Assembly (NCBI GenBank): GCA_005888745.1
Contig: VBBS01000032.1
Location: 1-64,000 of the forward strand
DNA from: Candidatus Bathyarchaeota archaeon
GTDB taxonomy: Archaea; Thermoproteota; Bathyarchaeia; 40CM-2-53-6
Reading direction: 5' to 3'
Length of the DNA stretch: 64,000 nucleotides
Each line of letters begins with the position of its first letter. The stretch's first letter is position 1. This document shows, piece after piece, positions 59,041 through 64,000 of the stretch. The notes beneath the pieces are model-generated. The model did no database searches, was not told the origin of the DNA, and saw only the letters and a program-made list of their open reading frames with translations. A program made the translations under genes and the position numbers.

Positions 59041-60090
59041 TTGCCTCGGTCCCGCATGACCTACGCCAAAGCGGGAGTCGACGTTTCTCAAGTCAGAAAA
59101 TCCCACGAGGCCCTGGCTCGAAGGCTCGAGTCCACGTTCAAGACTCGCAAGGGGAAAGTCGGATATCCCGTTTTTCCGATCGGCCATTACGCAGGTCTTG
59201 TTGACCTCAACGATGGTCGGGTTCTGAGTCTCCATACCGACAGCGTTGGAACCAAGATCATTGTTGCTCAGATGATGCGGAAGTACGATACCATCGGGAT
59301 AGATTGCGTCGCGATGTGCGCGAATGATCTAATCTGTACAGGCGCTGAACCTATCAGCTTCCTCGACTACCTCGCGATGGCCAAACACGATCGCCACATT
59401 GTCGAAGAGATCGCAGTCGGACTAGTTGAGGGTGCAAAGCAGGCTGGAATGGCGATCGTCGGTGGCGAGACAGCTGTCGTGCCAGACCTTCTCTCCAATG
59501 ATGCAGGGCTAGACCTCGTCGGGATGGCAGCAGGAATCGGAAGAGAGGAAGATCTCATGCTCGGAGACGAGATTCGAAAGGGGGACGCACTGGTCGGAAT
59601 TGCCAGTTCCGGAATACACTCGAATGGTCTAACTCTCGCAAGGAAAATTCTCCTCAGAGAGTACAAGTTGAGAGAGAACGTGCAGAAGCTAGGCCGAAGC
59701 GTTGGCCAGGAACTACTTGAGCCCACTCGAATCTATGTCAAGCCGGTTCTAGAGGCGACAAGAAAACTGGAGGTCCATGGGCTGGCTCATATAACAGGAG
59801 GAGCGTTTGCAAAACTCGACCGGATAATGGGACGGACGAGACAGGGAGCAAATATCGACCGATTACCTTCTACGCCTGGAATATTCCGGATCATTCAGAA
59901 AAAAGGAAGGATTTCCGATCGGGAGATGTATCGGACTTTCAACATGGGAGTAGGCTTCGTTCTCGTCTGCCCTCAAAGAACAGAGGACGCAGTAATCCGA
60001 CTATTCACGAGACACGGTCATAACGCGTTCCGTCTTGGACAAGTGGAGAAAGAGAGAGGAATTCGAGTTAACAACAGAGTCGTAAACTGA
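59041..60090 (+). CDS. purM: Phosphoribosylformylglycinamidine cyclo-ligase (AIR synthetase)
   Basis: A 349-residue PurM that closes the imidazole ring of AIR with ATP. It shares its fold with PurL. Motifs: MTYAKAGVDVSQVRKSHEALA, LSLHTDSVGTKIIVAQ, DCVAMCANDLICTGAEPISFLDYLA, VGGETAVVPDL, ASSGIHSNGLTLARKIL, HGLAHITGGAFAKLDRI and FNMGVGFVLV. The TTG start is two bases after the purC stop. It is the last gene of the operon. Confidence 0.96.
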   Translation: MPRSRMTYAKAGVDVSQVRKSHEALARRLESTFKTRKGKVGYPVFPIGHYAGLVDLNDGRVLSLHTDSVGTKIIVAQMMRKYDTIGIDCVAMCANDLICTGAEPISFLDYLAMAKHDRHIVEEIAVGLVEGAKQAGMAIVGGETAVVPDLLSNDAGLDLVGMAAGIGREEDLMLGDEIRKGDALVGIASSGIHSNGLTLARKILLREYKLRENVQKLGRSVGQELLEPTRIYVKPVLEATRKLEVHGLAHITGGAFAKLDRIMGRTRQGANIDRLPSTPGIFRIIQKKGRISDREMYRTFNMGVGFVLVCPQRTEDAVIRLFTRHGHNAFRLGQVEKERGIRVNNRVVN

Positions 60091-60122
60091 ACGACTCCGT
60101 AATGAGGTTCAGCTCCTTTGAG

Positions 60123-60320
60123 CTAGGCTTCAGCTTTGGAATGCTCCGAGAGGACTTTGAGGTCTGCGGGTTTGGCGTGGAATCCGATCTTTGCGTGGGT
60201 CCCGTCGCAAAAGGGTTTGTTGCTGGATCCTCCGCACCTGCACAAGGCGGTGAAGACTTTGCCGTCTAAGTAGACTAGGTTCGGACCGTTTTCCGTAGAC
60301 CTGATCTCTACTGCATGCAT
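60123..60320 (-). CDS. CDGSH iron-sulfur protein (mitoNEET-like)
   Basis: A 65-residue CDGSH zinc-finger-type 2Fe-2S protein. Cluster ligands are C27, C29 and C38 with H42 in the stretch CRCGGSSNKPFCDGTH. An N-terminal strand region (AVEIRSTENGPNLVYLDGK) precedes. These small proteins transfer electrons or clusters, or sense redox state; the partner here is unknown. It converges on purM. Confidence 0.9.
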   Translation of the reverse strand: MHAVEIRSTENGPNLVYLDGKVFTALCRCGGSSNKPFCDGTHAKIGFHAKPADLKVLSEHSKAEA

Positions 60321-60430
60321 GATTAGGGTGGTTCCAACTGATTCTATTTAAACAGAGAATGGATAGAATCCTCACGGTGTGGAAAAAGCCCGAAGAAAAG
60401 AGGGCGAGGCTCGGCTTGTTGGGCAGTTCA

Positions 60431-60811
60431 CTACAATTGGTCGGCGCTGTGTAGTTGTAGATCACGCATCATCTGTTCGAACTGTTCCTTGGTAATCTCT
60501 CCTTTGGCGTATCGTTCGCGGATGATATAGTAGGACTTGTCTTGGTATCGCCAGTATCTTCCTCGGTAACCCCATCCCCATCTCCATGGAAAGACTAGCC
60601 ATCTGACGATCCAGAAGAAAGCGAAGATTCCGAAGATAAAGAACAGTGGGAAGGGGAAGAAGAAGTACGGGAAGTACGTGCCGGCTACAGGAGCGGGTCG
60701 GGTCGCGTAGAAGAACGCTGAAACTGCGATTGATGCTACTATCACCGTGACCAGCGCAAATATGCCCCAGGCGAAGAAGTGTCGCGGACGATTCCATTCA
60801 TGTTGACTCAT
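60431..60811 (-). CDS. Two-helix membrane protein with SHOCT domain
   Basis: A 126-residue protein with two membrane segments (residues 12-34 and 44-74, very Phe-rich: YFPYFFFPFPLFFIFGIFAFFW), a Trp/Arg-rich turn and a C-terminal SHOCT domain (YYIIRERYAKGEITKEQFEQMMRDL). SHOCT domains are short helical modules of oligomerisation or lipid-associated proteins. The ATG has GGGAGGCG upstream. Several CGATATCG-type palindromes lie in its promoter region, so it is probably regulated. Confidence 0.78.
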   Translation of the reverse strand: MSQHEWNRPRHFFAWGIFALVTVIVASIAVSAFFYATRPAPVAGTYFPYFFFPFPLFFIFGIFAFFWIVRWLVFPWRWGWGYRGRYWRYQDKSYYIIRERYAKGEITKEQFEQMMRDLQLHSADQL

Positions 60812-60836
60812 ACATTTCGCCTCCCTTACTGATGCT

Positions 60837-60875
60837 TCGATATCGACATAGCGATATCGGATATCCGATATAAGT
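60837..60875 (-). promoter_or_regulatory. Palindrome cluster before the SHOCT gene, possibly IS200/IS605 end
   Basis: TCGATATCGA (60837-60846) and the perfect 18-base palindrome ATATCGGATATCCGATAT (60854-60871) lie between the SHOCT gene and a TnpB remnant. A minus-strand TATA-like ACTTATAT overlaps the second. They may be a regulator's operators. Because IS200/IS605 elements end in palindromic hairpins just after tnpB, the larger palindrome could instead be a transposon end. Confidence 0.5.
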
Positions 60876-60890
60876 ATTCTCTCGGTTCTG

Positions 60891-61298
60891 TTAAGTCTTC
60901 GTTGGATGGTTGTTGTCGTTTGCTTGTTGACTTAACTTGCCTCCATCGACTCTGAGGATTACCGTCGTCGTCGGGTTCCCCTTCACTGCTTCATCTGGAG
61001 GCCCGTTGGGGCTGAACCTCAGCCCTCCCGCAGCTATGTTCCTAGCCGCGTTCTCGTCCCTGTCTAGTATGGCTCCACAGTGTGGACACCATAGTCTTCG
61101 TTGGGTGCTCTCTAGGGTCTTGTACCCGCATATTGAGCACCGCTTGGAGGTATTCCTTGCAGGAACGTAGATCACCTTCACTCCTTCCCATCGTGCCTTA
61201 TACTCTACCTGTCGTTGTAGCTCTCCATAGCTCCAACTGTTCATCCGTGCCCGATAGTTTCTAGATTGTCCGTTGCCCCTACGATAGAGTCTTCTCAT
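60891..61298 (-). pseudogene. TnpB (IS200/IS605-type) C-terminal remnant
   Basis: A 135-residue frame matches only the C-terminal third of TnpB/OrfB, the RNA-guided nuclease of IS200/IS605 elements. It has the helix GELQRQVEYKARWEGVKVIYV, the RuvC-associated zinc ribbon (RCSICGYKT ... WCPHCGAIL) and the last RuvC motif DRDENAARNI. The wedge domain and the first two RuvC motifs are missing, and the upstream minus-strand sequence (61299-61500) does not restore them in an obvious frame. No TnpA is nearby. It is taken as a decayed element. Confidence 0.75.
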
Positions 61299-61495
61299 CC
61301 CTGAGCGAGAACGTGAGAGTATTCGGACGGCAACAGGTGACCTTATCCCCTACAAAGCCCACTTCCCAATTTGCAAGATCGGAGGCATCGAGATCTCGAC
61401 TGAGCCCACGCTTGGGGTCTAAGGTTACCGTCCAGAACAGTCCAGAACCGCCAAGTTCGAATCCCTTATGAAACAGCCAAGACAAGTTCTGTTTT

Positions 61496-62746
61496 GTGTC
61501 TAGGAAAATTACAACGACTATAGAGAATGCTAGGCGCCTCGCTGTTGCCAAACAGCATCTCGCTGGAAGGAGGCCTGTCAATCCGGACTCCGATGACATT
61601 CTTAGAGTGACACGAGACCTAGGTTGCCTCCAGCTTGATCCGATCAGTACGGTTGCTCCCAGTCATCTCATCGTCCTCTGGAGCAGACTCGGAAACTTCG
61701 ATACGAAAGACTTGGACAATTTGTTGTGGCGTGACAAGAAACTCTTCGAATACTGGGCCCATCAGGCGTCAATAGTCTTGATGGAAGACTACCCGCTCTA
61801 CTACTCTCTGATGCGAAGACATCCGGACGGGCTAGTGAGTCCAGGATCAATTTGGCGACAAAGAATCGACAAATTTCTGAATGCAAACGGAAGGTTGAGA
61901 GATCATATCTTGAGCGAACTTAGGGAGAAAGGCCCTCTTCTCTCTCGGCAGTTTGAGGACACGAGCAGGGCAAAGCGCAGTCAGGGCTGGAGTAGCTGGG
62001 GAGATGTCTCTCGGATGATGTTCCATCTTTTCTTGAGCGGAGAAGTAATGGTGGTTGGCCGCGAGGGAAAGCAGAAAGTCTACGGTCTCTCAGAAAATTT
62101 CCTGCCGTCCTGGGTTTCAAAGAAGGAATTATCAGCGGACGAGGTGGAGTATCTAACGGTACAGAGATCGCTTCGCGCCCTTGGAATAGCCAATTCGTCA
62201 GAGATCAGCTGGCATTTTTTCCGTAAGCGCTATCCAAACCTGAAGGCAACCTTGAAACAATTAGTGGCAAACGAAAAGATCATTCCAATCGATATCTCGG
62301 ATGGACCTGTCGAGAAGGGCGAGCGGTACATTCACTCGAAAGACGTGGTCTTACTAGACGACTTGGAAGCAAGCAAGTGGGAGCCACGGGTCTCCCTGCT
62401 CTCCCCCTTCGACAACCTGTTTTGCGATAGGACTCGAACCAAGCTTCTGTTCAATTTTGACTACACAATCGAGATCTACACTCCCCCGAAAAAACGCAAG
62501 TTCGGCTACTACGTCCTCTCGATACTGTACGGCGACAAGTTCATCGGGCGTATAGACCCAGTGATGGATAGGAAAAACGGTACACTGATCATCAACGCAG
62601 TACACTCTGAACCCTACGCACCCAAGGACAAGGACACATCAAGAGAGATAGGAGAGAGTGTCGAACAGCTTTCAAAATTTCTCGGAGCGAAAGAAGTAGT
62701 CTATTCACGCAAGGTGCCGAAGTATTGGCAAAGCCATCTTCACTAG
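61496..62746 (+). CDS. YcaQ/AlkX-like winged-helix DNA glycosylase family protein
   Basis: A 416-residue member of the HTH_42 (YcaQ/AlkZ) family. Bacterial homologues unhook DNA interstrand crosslinks or excise bulky alkyl bases. The QxD catalytic motif is present as Q46 and D48 in CLQLDPIS. Repeated winged helices follow (SHLIVLWSRLGNF, SWGDVSRMMFHLFLSGEVMVVGREGK, YGL), and the C-terminal beta domain has RVSLLSPFDNLFCDRTRTKLLFNFDYTIEIYTPPKKRKFGYYVLSILYGD. The GTG start gives a normal N-terminus. It stands alone. Substrate range is unknown. Confidence 0.88.
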   Translation: MSRKITTTIENARRLAVAKQHLAGRRPVNPDSDDILRVTRDLGCLQLDPISTVAPSHLIVLWSRLGNFDTKDLDNLLWRDKKLFEYWAHQASIVLMEDYPLYYSLMRRHPDGLVSPGSIWRQRIDKFLNANGRLRDHILSELREKGPLLSRQFEDTSRAKRSQGWSSWGDVSRMMFHLFLSGEVMVVGREGKQKVYGLSENFLPSWVSKKELSADEVEYLTVQRSLRALGIANSSEISWHFFRKRYPNLKATLKQLVANEKIIPIDISDGPVEKGERYIHSKDVVLLDDLEASKWEPRVSLLSPFDNLFCDRTRTKLLFNFDYTIEIYTPPKKRKFGYYVLSILYGDKFIGRIDPVMDRKNGTLIINAVHSEPYAPKDKDTSREIGESVEQLSKFLGAKEVVYSRKVPKYWQSHLH

Positions 62747-63024
62747 TCTTAGACCCCTCCGTTTCGAAGGACAGAGCTGACTCAAGTATCGAATCTCGAT
62801 ATTCTCGGATTTTGTAATCACGGAGCATTTTGTAACCTACTCGCTGTTTCTAGGAAAACGACCTGAATAAATCTCCCGAATTACCATTACCTGTTTCGAG
62901 GGTCCTTCTGAAGAAGGCGAGCCTCGTGTCAAGAACATCCTCATCACAGCACTCCTCTCGAGCCACGATACTATCGCAACCCACGATAGAGGCCTCAAAC
63001 CATTCAAGTCCACAGGAGAGTCAT

Positions 63025-63285
63025 GTGGAGCAATTCCTCGCGAAGTTTCCAGACTATAGGAAGGCCCTATGGTTGGCTGCGAGAAGTGAGGAACAAGGAT
63101 TAGGAAATCCGTCGTATCAAGGATGGCAGTGGAGCGATGTCGAGATGCACCCGACCCGGGTCCTGAAGCTCGTGATAGAGGGAGTCGCGAAGATCAGCAT
63201 GAGGACCCGGCGAGCTACGTACTACCTTCTGAAGGAGCCGGATCTAGTAAAGACGGTCCTCAAGAGCTCGGTTCTCAAGAAATAG
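63025..63285 (+). CDS. Small hypothetical protein, about 86 residues
   Basis: From GTG 63025 the protein reads MEQFLAKFPDYRKALWLAARSEEQGLGNPSYQ, then GWQWSDVEMHPTRVLKLVIEGVAKISMRTRRATYYLLKEPDLVKTVL, which looks like a compact winged-helix-type domain. The frame is open upstream to 62926, but that part is Ser/Thr/His-rich and unlike a protein. No family is recognised. It is preceded by 180 bases without a gene. Confidence 0.6.
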   Translation: MEQFLAKFPDYRKALWLAARSEEQGLGNPSYQGWQWSDVEMHPTRVLKLVIEGVAKISMRTRRATYYLLKEPDLVKTVLKSSVLKK

Positions 63286-63329
63286 TTAGACGCGTATTTC
63301 TACAAAATTACACGGGTCAGACTCAAAGA

Positions 63330-63800
63330 TTATTCTGAGAGTCTTGCAATTTCCAGCATCTTGGCAAAATCTTCTAAGCCGCTAGCGTAATTGCCGTCTT
63401 CGCCATTCCAAACCGAGCGTTTGCTCAATATGAGTTCCTTCGCCTCCCGAAGGGGAATCCCGCAATGTACGAGGTAGGCAGCTGCGCACGTCGGGCTTCT
63501 GCCGAGCCCCATTTTGCAATGGAGGTAGACAGTTCGCCCTCCACGGATGTGTTGCTCGATGAGTCTAGAGACGAGTCGAAGCTGGCTTACCGGAACCGCG
63601 GAGAAGGTTTCTTCGACCTTGGGCGTCCGACCTTCGTATTGCAAGCCTAGTTTCTTGGACCACTCTTCCTCACGCGGATTTCTCGTAAGATCAACAATCA
63701 CCGCCTTACCCCCACTGTGTTTCTTGATCTCTTCTAGGTCCGCTAGCGTGGGGGCCGCGCCTACCCACAATTCGTTAGCTAGGATCTCTGTGAAGTCCAA
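63330..63800 (-). CDS. Dual-specificity protein phosphatase-like protein
   Basis: A 156-residue cysteine-dependent phosphatase of the DUSP/PTP fold. The P-loop is HC95KMGLGR101SPT, and the general-acid Asp is probably in the stretch before it. The rest follows the fold: LWVGAAPTLADLEEI, AVIVDLTRN, a VSRLIEQHIRGGRTVYLHC helix-strand and a C-terminal helix AKELILSKR. It could act on phosphoproteins or inositol-type phosphates. It converges on the small gene at 63025. Confidence 0.87.
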   Translation of the reverse strand: MDFTEILANELWVGAAPTLADLEEIKKHSGGKAVIVDLTRNPREEEWSKKLGLQYEGRTPKVEETFSAVPVSQLRLVSRLIEQHIRGGRTVYLHCKMGLGRSPTCAAAYLVHCGIPLREAKELILSKRSVWNGEDGNYASGLEDFAKMLEIARLSE

Positions 63801-63888
63801 CCGGTCTCTACCAACTTCAAGATGAGCAGTCGCGAGGGGAAATCTTGGGCTCCTCGCTGAGCCGCGTCATAGACCAACTGCACTAGCT

Positions 63889-64000
63889 TAGTTTCTTTGG
63901 ATCGAATTTGTTGCCGAACTTGTCGATAAAGGCTATTTCCGGAATGGGCATGCGATTCTTCTTTCCAACGATCTTCTTGACTGGGTAGCCAAAGCCTACC
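63889..64000 (-). CDS. 3' end of an unidentified gene, cut by the window edge
   Basis: The minus strand carries an open frame entering from the window edge, reading GFGYPVKKIVGKKNRMPIPE then IAFIDKFGNKFD and a stop a few codons later (near 63884-63891). The composition is protein-like (Lys-rich, ending soon after FDKFG-type residues). Too little is present to name it. Confidence 0.5.

Noticed and set aside
61450..61470. AGTTCGAATCC resembling a tRNA T-loop
   Set aside because: The flanking bases do not form a T-stem and no acceptor or anticodon arm fits.

Overview
The window is archaeal chromosome. Evidence includes ribosomal protein L10e, a Dph2-type diphthamide synthase, a UPF0146 protein, a PAC2-family protein, an archaeal-style CoaBC, small-subunit PurS with PurQ and PurL, many TTG starts, TATA boxes 25-35 bases before start codons, and little 5' leader. 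Base composition is near 50-55 % G+C and genes are densely packed on both strands. The lineage looks like the TACK/Thermoproteota side, but no marker here fixes it further.

Layout. 0.2-10 kb: a CDF metal exporter, a PEP-mutase-like enzyme, a BtuF-like protein, an ECF-type S component, a transcobalamin C-domain-like (DUF4430-like) protein, hydantoinase HyuB, a membrane-anchored alpha/alpha-toroid protein and HyuA. The S component and the toroid gene share an identical 18-base palindrome between TATA box and start codon. 10-15.7 kb: an Mre11/YhaO-like nuclease with a Rad50/YhaN-like ATPase that carries a membrane hairpin instead of a zinc hook, then Dph2 and a METTL5-like methylase. 15.7-30 kb: an MMPL transporter, two nitrilases, L10e, PEP synthase, UPF0146, a frameshifted membrane protein, CoaBC, a HAD hydrolase, an orphan DNA methylase and a PAC2 protein. 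30-46 kb: mostly small regulatory, membrane or hypothetical genes, including VOC proteins, a membrane-bound winged-helix protein, a surface protein with a cytosolic zinc ribbon, a nucleoside phosphorylase, a GHKL ATPase with coiled-coil neighbours, an ACT regulator divergent from a tandem RAM protein, and a Rieske oxygenase. 46-60 kb: a long purine operon (purS, purQ, two small membrane proteins, intein-bearing purL, two purF paralogues, purD, purN, folD, 5-formyl-THF cyclo-ligase, purE, purC, purM). 60-64 kb: CDGSH protein, SHOCT membrane protein, a TnpB remnant, a YcaQ-like glycosylase, a dual-specificity phosphatase and the 3' end of another gene.

How genes work together. The purine operon covers most steps from PRPP to SAICAR and includes two one-carbon folate enzymes that serve the PurN formyl-transfer step. 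PurB and the last formyl-transfer and cyclisation enzymes are not in the window. The most interesting candidate is the 2-7 kb locus. It encodes the two halves of a transcobalamin/intrinsic-factor-like binder as separate membrane-anchored proteins, beside an ECF S component and a BtuF-like protein and under a shared operator-like palindrome. This suggests an archaeal cobalamin capture system, which is inference. Three genes lack any ATG, GTG or TTG before their conserved N-terminal motifs; two of these have a well-placed CTG.
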